This document shows positions 49,901 to 60,367 of a stretch of 64,000 bases of DNA, in pieces; the first letter of the stretch is position 1; each line of letters begins with the position of its first letter. Location: positions 4,198,796 through 4,262,795 of the forward strand of contig NC_044296.2 in NCBI RefSeq assembly GCF_004027225.2. Direction: 5' to 3'. Position numbers and translations under genes: made by a program. The DNA comes from Strigops habroptila (lineage: Eukaryota > Chordata > Aves > Psittaciformes > Psittacidae). Below the pieces are notes generated by a model. That model searched no databases. It saw nothing but the letters and a program-made list of their open reading frames with translations, and was not told where the DNA came from.

Positions 49901-52900
49901 AGTGTTATTGAATGCATAACGTACTGAAGTGTTTTTCACTGCTTAGGCAAGAAGTAAACTTTCTCAACTTCAAGAGAGTCATCAAGAAGTCAATAAGAGT
50001 ATAGAAGAATATAATGAAGCTCTCAATGGGATTCATGGTGGTAGCCTGACGAATTTGGCAGACATAAGTGAAGGCATTGGGCAGACAGAAAGAAACAACT
50101 ATGGAACTATGGTAAAAGTATAAAAAACTACTGTTGTTTGGTGTATTTTACAATAATTAGGTTTGTGACTTGCACCTAATCTGAAATAGTGAAGATGTTT
50201 GTTTAGTTGGCTTTCCGTATGTTAACAAATACCATGATTCCTGCAAGGTAGCAATCTTCAGTGCAAGGCAGGGCAAAGATTTTAATACTGGTGGAAAACC
50301 TGATTTTTAAGCTTTGGGTTAAGTCTTGTGCTAAGATTTTGTGCCTGTGTAACTGTAACGGTATGGATATGGAAACAAAAACAAAAGGTCATGTTAACTC
50401 TTGATTAGTAACCTGTCACATCTTTAGTCTCAGGAGGTAGGACTTTGTTTTTATAGAGAAAGTGTAATAAAATGCTCAGCAGAAGAAAAGTAGTAGATTA
50501 AAAACAACAATACATGAGAGACATGGTCTTAACACTTAGGTACTTAGTTTCTGTGCTTGCATGGCTTGCGTAAACATTTATGTTTAATTTCCAGTAGAAA
50601 TTTCCAGATGTTTCTCTTACTTGCAAAACCTAAGAATTGCTTACTGGAAGAAAACTCCAGTACATGTTCATAGTAAATGTTTTAAACCATCATGCCCCCT
50701 TCCTGTTTCTTAACTCTTCCTTCCTCTTCCTCCTCTCCCCACCTCCCTCTACTGTTCTGAGAAGTACTAATTAAGACTTCTTCCTTTGTATCTTGTAAAG
50801 GGGTGAAAGACATACCATGTGTTTCTAGTATTGGGGGCAGTGTAAGTGGGTAGTTGTTACTAGGTATTTATGTTGGTGTTGAATGGCTTTGTCAACGGAG
50901 CCCAGTTGTACAGGTGCTGCATGCACATATGGCTACTGTGACAAGGACTGGTTTCATCAAAGAAGCCCAAACCAGGCAAAAGACAAGGGTATCATGGCAA
51001 ATGAACACAGTGAAGAGGTTTCATAATGTCAGTTTGCTATTTGTTTGTGCAGGCTGTATTTTTGTAACTTGTCAAAGCTGGAGGTTGGCTTCTGCTGACA
51101 AACCTCTCATGAAATGGTGACACTCCTCCTGCCACGTAATGCTTTGTAACATGAAATCAGTACTTGGAGCTTTGAGCTCAAGAAAGAGCTAACAAGAAGC
51201 AATCTTAACTTCTCAGTAGTAATTTCTCGTATTTGAAGTCCACAGATGATTTGCATATCCTTGTAAATAATGGTCTTACCTGAAGCTGAGCTGCAAAATA
51301 ACTGGGAGAGAAAAACTTTTTGATAGTGCAGTGGTTGGGGTTTCGTTTTGGTATTTAAGTATTTCAGAATTGAACATATTAATGTGGGAAAGAGTTTAAC
51401 CTTTCATTGTTGTGTATATTGGCTATACAACACCTTTTGATGTTCTGTGTAGCCTCAGGCTGTGTATTTCTTTCTATGGTGTAATTATTTCTACTTAGAA
51501 GCCACTTACTCAGAAAGTTCTTTAGGAAGTAATTATTAACATCAGTAAACAGGAACCAAGATAGCATAGAATTTCTTCTGAATGGGTAACTGAGCATTTT
51601 AGTCATGGTAAGTTGCTGTAATGTTTCTCCTCTTAATTTTTAGGATGATCCATTTAAGAATAAGGCCTTGATGTTTACCAATAATACACAAGAACTGCAT
51701 ACAGACCCATTCCAGTCAGAAGATCCTTTCAAATCTGATCCATTTAAGGGAGCAGACCCTTTCAAAGGCAGTAAGTGACCAGTGGCTCACCCGAGACCTT
51801 GAAGATCAATTTTTGAGTAAATGATCTTTTCAGAAACTTTATCATCTTGCTAAATAGTGGATAAAACAAGTTATTTTTCTATTCTGCATAGGTGACCCAT
51901 TCCAGCATGATCCTTTTGCAGAACAACCACCTGCTCCAGCAGGTAATAGCCCTTTTGACGACAGGACAGATATGATATAAACAATTTGTAGCCAAACACA
52001 AGGATTTCCAAGGTTTTCCTGGCTTCAGATTTTTGGTTTGCATGTGGGAACATAGAAACCTGATGGGGGGGGGATGTGTGTGTGTGTGTGATTCAGGATT
52101 AATGTCGATAACGTGCATGTAACTCTTTAGTTCCATAACCTTAATATAAACATGTACCTGTTCAAACTTAGTAAATATCCTGTTATCTGGGAGTTTAACA
52201 GATTTACTAAATTGTTGTGTGGTTTTATAAGAAAAAGTCCCATCAGTGAGTATGAGGTCCAGTGTAGAATGGTTTGTTATGGACACACTAGGTGCTATGT
52301 CTGTTTACCTTTTAATACACTCCTAGATCCATTTGGAGGTGATCCATTTAAGGAAAGTGACCCATTTCGTAGTTCTGCCCCTGAGGATTTCTTCAAGAAA
52401 CAAGTGAAGAGCGACCCATTTACCTCAGATCCATTCACAAAACCCCCCAGTTTGCCCTCAAAGGTCAGTAATTTTTCAATCTACACAAAATAATTTCTTT
52501 ACTGTTTCCAAGCTTATTGTCTGAAAGCTAAAAGGAACGAAATACCACAAAATACTTTTCTCCTAACTGATGAAGTATCATTAATTCCATCCTTAAAATT
52601 GAAGTCTGGATCGTTAAGGCAGTCAGCAGTTTGTTCTCTCCAGTTCCATGATAACATTGTCTGTTCACCATGAAGATGCAGTTAGGTGGATATTTTTTTC
52701 TCTGTTGGGAATTTCAGGCCACCAGCACCCACTCATTCACACCATTACCTCTATTCCGTCGCTGTTTCTGTTTGTGCAGTCACATAGTGAATTGGATCGA
52801 GGAACTGATCTGGCTACAGGATTACTGAGCCACCAACAGACAATAGAGCCAACAGAGTGGAAGGACTGCACAGAACACGTTTGTCAAATGTATAGTCACA

Positions 52901-55610
52901 GTTCTTAAGCTGTCCTTATGTGTATGTGTCTGGTTGTTTTGGGGGGGAGGGTATGGATTTTTGTTTTGTTGTTTAATTAATCCTTTCCCTCACCCTTCCT
53001 TGTGGCATTCATTGACTGTTGCCACCCAAGCGTTAGAACCCTATTGCAGTGTCAGTGGGAGGTTAGTTTGTCTTCAGTACAGGTTTGTACTTAGATAACA
53101 GCAGACTTTTCAAACTGAAGAGCAGCTGTGAACACCATCAGTTTAAAAAGAAGTGATGTACAGATTCTGAATTGACAGTAATGTACATGCCTGACCTGAA
53201 CCTGACCTGAATATTCAGTCTCTTTTGCTTGAAGACTGAATACTTCAGGGGTTTATTTCTTATTTTGCCCTGGTAACTGGTATCTCTTGTATTTCAGCGT
53301 GATACACTTTTCACTTTAACGTGTTTTGCTTGGAGGTACTTGGTGTTTTGTTCAAGGCTATCAATAGCCAAATGCACTAATAATGCAAATACCACATAAT
53401 CAGTTGATTTTTATCCTGGTTATGTGTCCACTGAACAGAGTGGTCTGAAATTGGAAATAAATCAAGAGATTTTGATATGCATAAAAAGACAAGTGCACAG
53501 CACAGCAGAACAATAATTATGTATATCTGTTCTTATTTAGCCTGACCCTTTTGAAAGCAGTGATCCTTTTACATCTTCCAGTATCTCTTCAAAAGGTCCA
53601 GGTAAGAAGAAAAAATTTCCTCTTGAAGATGAATAAAGAGGTATCTCTTTCTGATAGAAGAATCAAATGTAAAAGTTGAGAATAAAGAAAGTGTATTGTG
53701 AACTGTTGGCAAATATCATTGTAGTCCTTTTATGTATTATGAAGATTAAGTCTTCACATACACTCCCCCCCCCCTCAACTGGTAGAAAACTTGTTTTATG
53801 GAATTCTCTTTTAACATCTCATGCCAGATCAAAATGCAAGTGTTTCTGAATCACCTGCCTAGTTTTGTACTTCATTGGTACCAAGCATTCTTCATATGTC
53901 TTAAATGTTATTTTAAATAACTTTTGGGGTTTTTTTTCCCTGTATCTGTTTCAGATCCATTTGGAACACTGGATCCATTTGGAAGTGGTACTTTCAGTAG
54001 TGGTGAGGGATTTGCAGACTTCAGTCAGATGTCAAAGGTAAAGGTTACAAGAAAAGCAACTGTCCTTTTAAAAATGTATGTACAGATCCTTTTTTTAAGG
54101 GTGTGATCTGACTGTAACTTTTCAGCTGACAACCCACTTTTGTTAACCTTTTTCCAGTCAGCCTCCCCAGTTACCTAGCAAAGCATTTTCCATCCGTCTC
54201 AGATATGGCAAAGTCTTACCAAGACTGGTAGATTGAGCAGGGATAAATTAACTTTTCACAAACACTTTCAAATACCAGAGGAGCAAAAACATTACTTCTA
54301 GTTTTCACCTGTAAGAAAAGGTGGTTGTTCCAGATATTAATACATTTCAGTGTCCAACCTTCCTCTTAAGTCCTGGAGTCTGCTTCTTGGTTGCTTCATC
54401 TCTCATCATATCCCAGTTTGTTCTTAAATTTCTCCATGAGTACAGGGAACCAGAGGAAGGTGGAAAACATGGTGTGCTGAGCTTTCATGGCTCTTAATAG
54501 AATTGCTGTTTCCTTGGCTTCTTGGTATAAAATGAGTATATAGGGTGTTTGAAGTAGAACTGGGTCCTTACACCTCCTCATCTGGATCAGTCACAGTCTG
54601 CTGTTGGCTTTCTGAGGTGGAGTTTGGAATCGACAGTTGCCATCAGTTGCCCAACTTTTTACACTTAGTTCCACAATAACACTAGAACATCGTAGGGTAA
54701 ATGTTAATTAGAAAACAGATTATCACATCCCTTTGACTAATTAAACTTCGTGTATTCTTGTTTTCTAACTTTTTTTCCTGTTTCTGTGAGGGTTTTAGCT
54801 CTCCACTAGGTGGCAACAGTCTTTACAAATATTGACGGGTTTGACTCGAGTTCGAAGTTTTAGCAAAAGTCTTCCTGAGCTTTAGCTTTGCCTGCAAAAT
54901 TCCTCTTTCTGCATTTCAGAGTGCTAAATTTCCTTGCATGGCATAATTTTCTGTGCCTCGTTGAATCAATAGAAGTCCTTTTGAAGAGCCAGCTGAAGAT
55001 AGGCAACATTAAACATATGGGTTTGGAATTTTCCCTGAGCTTTTACAAAAAAGACAAATAGCTGTGTGTAACTTAAGGAAAGCTTGGCAAAAAACCTATC
55101 CATTCTGCATTCTACCATGTTTTCCAGTTTCTGTCATGATTCTGTTTATCAGAGTGAAGGCCAGATTGTAGTATGACTGTTCATTGCCAAAACTACTTTT
55201 TACTAAAAGTAGTTTTACTTCCTTTTATTTTTCTCATCAGTTTTTTGCTAGGACAAAAAGTTCTAGAATTACTTATGTGAATAAGAGTGTAAGTACTTTT
55301 GAATGTTAATAAAATCCTAGCACCTCTGTCAGTGGGCATTAGTTCTTACACCACTGACACCATTCTGTAAATATGTCCTTATTTTTTGAACTTAATGCTT
55401 TTAATTAACTTCTGGCTTTCATGAAACAACAGGTATTCTACAATGTGCTTACATGCTTTTCTTTTTTTCTCATGTAGTCGGTAGCTTCAGACCCCTTCGC
55501 CTCCTCTTTTGGAGGGATGGGATTCTCAGATGACCCCTTCAAAAGCAAATCAGACACACCAGCATTACCACCGAAGAAAAATGTCCCTCCACGACCCAAG
55601 CCACCCAGTG
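31399..55610 (+). CDS. EPS15L1: Epidermal growth factor receptor substrate 15-like 1 (EH-domain endocytic adaptor), 3' end outside window
   Basis: 22 exons: 31399-31428, 36454-36492, 36717-36806, 37166-37213, 37928-38023, 38609-38671, 40489-40614, 42169-42228, 42587-42823, 43588-43745, 44212-44368, 46932-47017, 47859-47931, 48466-48627, 49487-49684, 49947-50111, 51644-51770, 51892-51942, 52327-52463, 53541-53601, 53955-54037, 55478-55610. They join in one frame to 793 residues; human has about 864, so roughly 70-80 remain past the window. EPS15L1 works with EPS15 at clathrin-coated pits. Three EH domains lie at about 13-103, 124-212 and 272-360, with EF-hand loops [12 protein letters not shown] (EH2) and [12 protein letters not shown] (EH3). 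A heptad-rich coiled coil spans about 378-590. About 18 DPF motifs from 597 on bind the AP-2 alpha ear, and a Pro-rich [13 protein letters not shown] follows. ATG 31399 ([10 protein letters not shown]) sits in a CpG island. The intron after exon 11 has a GC donor. Confidence 0.95.
31429..36453 (+). other. EPS15L1 intron 1
   Basis: A 5.0-kb first intron. Its first 520 bases belong to the CpG island. Beyond that it is AT-rich unique sequence apart from an antisense, protein-like decayed stretch at about 34090-34690. No CR1 fragment was recognised in it. Confidence 0.6.
34090..34690 (-). pseudogene. Possible decayed retrocopy antisense in EPS15L1 intron 1 (parent unknown)
   Basis: Reading the minus strand, neighbouring frames give protein-like segments with biased composition such as [20 protein letters not shown] and, after a shift, [20 protein letters not shown]. 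Each is interrupted by stops or frame changes. That pattern suggests a processed pseudogene rather than chance frames. I could not identify the parent gene, and no poly(A) tail or target-site duplication was confirmed. Chance open frames remain possible. Confidence 0.3.
39181..40102 (+). repeat. 920-bp polypyrimidine (C/T) array with stepwise unit change
   Basis: Pure C/T on the plus strand for nearly 800 bases, then the same with isolated G. The unit shifts along the array: TTTTTTCCC (about 39180-39410), TTTTTCCCC (about 39420-39560), TTTTCTCCCC (about 39595-39660), TTTTCCCCCC to TTTTTCCCCCCC (about 39660-39960), GTTTTTTCCCCCC (about 39970-40030), and last a 15-bp CTTTTTGTTTTTTCC unit, about five copies (40030-40100). 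It lies in the EPS15L1 intron between exons 6 and 7. The antisense strand is an unbroken G/A tract that could form triplex or G-quadruplex DNA. The Gly-Lys frames on that strand reflect the repeat only. Confidence 0.95.
43109..43290 (-). mobile_element. CR1 LINE 3' fragment in EPS15L1 intron 9
   Basis: Reverse-oriented CR1: aatcatagaattataggatgg, ttgggttggaaaggatctta, agttccaaccccctgccg and cctggccttagacactgcc, truncated after ttctttgggcaat. Its 3' terminus lacks the extra flank seen in the copies at 1034 and 25890. Confidence 0.9.
44889..45170 (-). mobile_element. CR1 LINE 3' fragment in EPS15L1 intron 11
   Basis: Starts atcatagaatcatagaatgg, the canonical reverse-complemented CR1 terminus with two 8-bp units, and continues through gggcagggacaccttccac to ttgaacccattagcccttg. 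It resembles copies A and B in the body but lacks their 3' flank. Confidence 0.92.
46632..46790 (+). mobile_element. Ancient MIR-like SINE remnant in EPS15L1 intron 11
   Basis: The order tgggtttgaatttt, tctactattg, catgtcctttcac, ttcaactgtcccatctgtta, tatggacatgg and gtctcacagg follows the MIR core and 3' half (GGGTTCGAATCC, GCAAGTTACTTAAC, CAGTTTCCTCATCTGTAAAATGG, CTCACAGG). It is diverged throughout. Confidence 0.5.
47061..47525 (-). mobile_element. CR1 LINE 3' fragment, the longest in the window, in EPS15L1 intron 12
   Basis: Reverse-oriented CR1 from catagaatcatagaatgg through ccccttcagacactggaagc, aggtctccacgcagcttctc, ccaggctgaacagccccaa and ctcctctggacttgttccaac. It starts only 44 bases after the exon 12 donor. 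Confidence 0.93.
52065..52091 (+). repeat. G9 run plus (TG)n microsatellite
   Basis: Nine G followed by about eight TG units in the intron between EPS15L1 exons 18 and 19. Likely length-polymorphic. Confidence 0.8.
53765..53774 (+). repeat. C10 homopolymer
   Basis: Ten C in a row in the intron between EPS15L1 exons 20 and 21. Confidence 0.7.
55189..55216. repeat. Perfect 12-bp inverted repeat with 4-nt loop
   Basis: AAAACTACTTTT (55189-55200) and AAAAGTAGTTTT (55205-55216) are exact reverse complements around the loop tact, in EPS15L1 intron 21. It could extrude as a hairpin in DNA or RNA; function unknown. Confidence 0.85.
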
Positions 55611-58225
55611 GTAAGAAGGTTTTCCTTTTTTAATACAATTTACCCCAATTTCTGTGTATTGTTGGACATAAGGACAAGTTGACAGTCTTCTACCTCATTA
55701 TCTTCTATTTCAACCATGGAGGGAGGTATGAGGTTATCAGTAAATTGGCAGAAATTGTCAGTAAACCAAACTGGAACTCTTCAGACTGGAAAACAGATGA
55801 TATGGGAGTGATATGACAGATCTGTAAAATCAGTTGTGGCAGGGAAATATGCAGGGGGGAAAAAAGTCTTGTCTTTTTCCAAGTGGGCAAGAAATGAGAT
55901 GAGTAAATGGCACCTTCAAAATAAACAGAGGGGGTTTTTTATACAGTACTCTAAATTTAGGATTTTTTTTTTTATTCCCCAGAGAATATGGTGAATGCAA
56001 GAAAGTTTAAATGGGCTTAAAAATGAACTAGATAATTCTTAGGAGAAAAATCCAACAGAGGCATCAGGATCTACCAAAAGCCAAAATACTCTTTCTGGAT
56101 CCTGTGCTGCTGAATGTCTGCACCTAGGCAGGTGCAAGAATAGTCTGAAGTATGGCTGTATCTTTGCCTTGTTTTGATGTTCTTCCTGAGGCATCTGCCA
56201 CTAGATCCTAATAAGAACAGGGTACAGGGCTAGATAGACCTGTCCTGCCCTGTCCAGGTATGATCATTCTTGCATTCATGCATTGCTGCATTAATGAAAT
56301 ACAAAACACTTTATGAATATATGGCTTGTTCCTGCTGCAAGTCCATCATGTGTGGAAATTTTTAGTTATGTAGGAATCTCCTGTATTGAAAATAAGATCT
56401 CTTTCAGTGGAGATTCAGCTTCTACTTGTTTGCCCTCCCTAGAGTTGATTTTCAAAATATGCACATACCAGTGAAACTGTTCTGAGAACTGAAGCCACTT
56501 CAACCTGTTAGTTTCAAGTCTCCTTTTAACAAGAGTTGGTGTAGTTCAGTAACTAATAGTAGTGAACATTCAGTTGCCTCAAAAAAAAACACCAACCCCA
56601 ACATGCTGGTCAGCATCCAGTATTCTTGTGTATCCAGTGCCAGTGTTAGGAAGCATAATACAAAGAAAACAGTTCCATTATTAATGTTTCCCTGTCTATA
56701 TGTGTGGATTTTCTACCTTTCTGCTGTTGCATTTTGGAGCAAAGCATGCACCCTGCACCCATCCTGTTCATAAAACAACAGGTATCTGGTTGGTTCTGCA
56801 AACCAGTTGTGCTAGAACTAGCTCCTTGGATAATGTCAAAAATGCTTTCTGTTCCTGGAGTGTCCTGTCACATGAAGATGTCATGAACTATCCCATAGGT
56901 TGATCCAAGGTTTGGAATGTATTTAATACTGTAAACTTATAACCAGGCCATTGCAGCAGGATTAGTTTGTGCCTATTATTATGGTTTTACTGCTGATGAT
57001 GCACACAAAACCCCTGAAATCAAATGTTGAGGTTCTGCGTAGGTGAGTATTGATGAAAATTGGTCAGGGAATGCTCTAGGATTGTGGAAAAGTTCTTGAA
57101 GAAGTCTGTCCCATGCTTGCTTCATGTAAATAGTTACTACTCTTGAGGTGCTAGGGAGCCTTTAGTAATTGAAAAAATGCATAATATGTAATGTTGACAA
57201 ATATCAACTAATAGGACATAAATTAATACAAGCAGAATTTAAAAGCTGAAGGAGATCTTATTTGCCATTGTGAATGATGGTTTTCTTTTTTTGGTTTTCA
57301 AGGAAAGATGTAAGTGGATCTTTTTAAGAAAAGTCTACCTGAAATAATTTAGTGTTTGAAAGACCTGTATAAAGTTGAATGAGTCAAACAAATACTAAAT
57401 ACACCTATATTATGTCTTTCATGTGGTTTCTTTCTGTTTCTTGTTCGAAACATGATAATTCCTAGCAAATACAATGTAATAGTAGCAGCAAAGGTGAGAA
57501 ATGCATGCCATAGGATTGACTCACCTACAGAGGGGTTTTTTGAATTTATGTCTCTTTGTTCCACTTTTGTACATACTGAGGAATTTTGGAGAACCTTTGG
57601 CTTTAATAATTTGTTTTTCATTTAGACGTGTGCACTCAGCCTTTAATCAGCCTTCTTAAAAAACTTGTTTAAATGTGCACCTTCCTCTCTTCTGGGAGAC
57701 ACAATATTTGTAAGGTTCCGCTGCTCTACCAAAACCAAATGTTGTTATGATAAAATAGACTAAGGAGGAAACAAAGCAGGGTTTTTTTAAAGCAGATGAG
57801 CCTCATGTGCTTATGCAGTTATACTCCTCCCTTCCTTCCACAACTAAAGCAATTTTCAGTGGTTACTTAAAGCATGAGAAATTATATAGTAATATACTGC
57901 GATTCTAGCAAGAGATACAGGGGTACAAGTGCGCGTTGGAAATAGGAAAGCTGCTCAGAAAACAAACAACAGAAAAGAAACATCCGTTGTTTCTTACCCT
58001 TCTCATTGGTCTGTTTAATTAAAAAACAAGTAGGTGATAACGATCTTGTTGAAGGATGAATAAATGCTGCTTAGTACCAGGCAAATCTAGTTGGCCTTTC
58101 TGTTCGGGGTTCCTACTCTTTTTAGTAAAACTGTTCTTTCTGTTGGGGGGGATTTTTAATATTGAAAAGCACTTGAATGGTTTGCTTGCATTTTGCTAGG
58201 GAGGTGCAGTGTCAGGGAAGATTGC

Positions 58226-58265
58226 AGTGAAGCTCTAATACAGAGCTCTAATGCAGAGCTTCACT
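58226..58265. repeat. 11-bp inverted repeat enclosing a 13-bp tandem duplication
   Basis: AGTGAAGCTCT (58226-58236) and AGAGCTTCACT (58255-58265) are exact reverse complements. Between and across them agctctaat(a/g)cag is tandemly duplicated, giving a nested palindromic structure. Confidence 0.8.
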
Positions 58266-58279
58266 TGTCCTCAGCACTC

Positions 58280-58306
58280 TATTTTTTACTTGTCAAGTAA
58301 AAAATA
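58280..58306. repeat. Perfect 13-bp inverted repeat with 1-nt spacer
   Basis: TATTTTTTACTTG (58280-58292) and CAAGTAAAAAATA (58294-58306) are exact reverse complements separated by one T. It lies 14 bases after the hairpin at 58226-58265. Confidence 0.85.
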
Positions 58307-60324
58307 CTAATAACTTTTGCAGAGCATTGATAGCTGTCTGATTTTCCAAGTTAATTGGGGGAACAAGCAAAATCCACCAGGGATTGTTCCTGATTCATTG
58401 CTTTTCTGTATGCAGAGTTTTTTAGGAGTTACATGAAAGGCAAGCATTGTCTGATCAAGCCATCAAGGTATCGCAGGGTGTCCTGGCTGAGCAGGAGGTG
58501 CCACAGTTCCCATCTTGCCCATGTGGCTATGTGTCATCCAGATGAACAAGGAGTTTTGCATCAGGTCTTGTTTCTTCACAAGGACAAAGGCAGAGCAGAC
58601 CTTTGGAACTGAACACGAGGCTGGGGAAACACTTCAGCCAGAGACTGTTTACCATTTAGCGAAGGTCAGATCAAAAGGCCCCTTCAGATGTAGCTTGAAA
58701 AACCTCTAAAATGAATACATAGTTCAGATCAGCTGCTCTCATAGAAGGGCTCTGGAGACAGTCTTTCTACCATGCTTAGGGGAGCTTTTCTGCTACTGCC
58801 AGCTTTGTCAGGAGCAGGGTTGCAGTGGGTAACCATAGACTGGCCTTATAAATCCTGACCTGTTTGCTGGCTGCTTGTGAAGTGAAGGTTGGTTGGTTGG
58901 TTTGGTTTTAGTTGGTGTTTGGCTTTTTCAAAGCTTGGACACTGAGAAGCAGCTATGATCTGCTGACTATGTGAGCAAATACTTCAGTTCACAGCTGTCT
59001 GTGGTTGTTACTCTCTGGCAAGGATAGGCAAACAATAGCTGTGTGGCATGGATTAGACATCCTTGAGATCCATATCTTTCCCTTCTCAAAAATTAAAGTT
59101 AAGGTATGACAATCATGAGATTATTCCTATAAAGCTGTATCTTAGGCTGAATCTCAGGCTTATACTTGTTCTGTTCTTCATAAATCATTTTCCTTCTTTC
59201 TCATTTGTTTTTGAACCAAATTCTTTCAAGATCTTTTAGATGTTGTAGTCTTAAACTGATCTTTGTTTGGTCCAAGCGAAATTTCATATGTTTGTTTTTC
59301 TGATTAAATGCTCTATTGCAGTTTTTTCAGTGTAACTATTTAAAGGTAAAGTGCAGAACCTTTAAAGAGAATTGAAGGCAGGCTAATAAATCAGTGAATG
59401 AAAAAGAGAATGACGAGGAGAAGGTGTTTCAGAAGCAGCAAGCCTGGACACTAGTGTACATCAAAGCTTCAACATACCTGTAACATGCAAAGGTTTGAAA
59501 AATTAGTATCTCTGTCCCTTACCCTGGTTTGAAGTTTCTCTTTTTAGGTTGATAAAAATCAGCTAAGAAACAGCTCTTTAGCAGTTCTGCCTAGACTGTG
59601 CTAATAAAAATCCCCAAGGGGGTGTGTGCATGTTCTTTCTCTTCAGGAATGCATTCGTAGTCCATGAAGTTCCTAATGGACATGGGGTTTTGTACAGCTC
59701 CCCTGGGAGTTGGCTGAAGTAATCTGATGTTCACCAGGTGGTACTGGAGAACTTGAGGGCTTCTTCAGAGAAAAGTGGGAGGTTTTCTGTATTTATTGAT
59801 GCTGCATCTTGAATAATGCTCAAAAAGCACCAAAAAAAAAAAAATTAGCTATAAACAGGCCTGTGCTTTGCATAATGGGCTGTGATAAATAAAAAACAAG
59901 ACAAAATTAATGACTTACATTAACAAAAATAACAGTAGTCTATACTGACATACTTAAGCAAAGGCGACCTGTGACAGGGATCTCAATTCCAGTGCAAACT
60001 ATTTTCTCAAGCCTTCCTAAACCATAGCTAAGCTTTTATAAATACATTTTTTTCTGTGTCCTAGAGGATTACCTGTGGTGTTAAGCACTATTGAACTTCT
60101 GGTTGCTTCATATTTCTTGGGGTTTGTAGGACTTCTGTGTCATTATGAATCAAAAAGTCTGAAAGAGACGATACACTGAAACCTGTCAGTTAAAACGGGT
60201 TCTGTAGGTTCTCACAGGTTAACAATTATGTTTTCAGCCCTGAGCTGCAGATTGAAATCAGTCAGAGCTCACCGCTAACTAGTTTCTAGGTAAAAGTTGT
60301 TGATTACAAAAAGAGAGAAACAGA

Positions 60325-60367
60325 TTTTTTTTTTTTTCCTTCTTTTTTTTTCTTTTTTTTTTTTTTT
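60325..60367 (+). repeat. T-rich run
   Basis: About 43 bases of T broken by a few C, in EPS15L1 intron 22. It could be the reverse-complemented tail of an unrecognised insertion, but no element body was recognised next to it. Confidence 0.7.
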
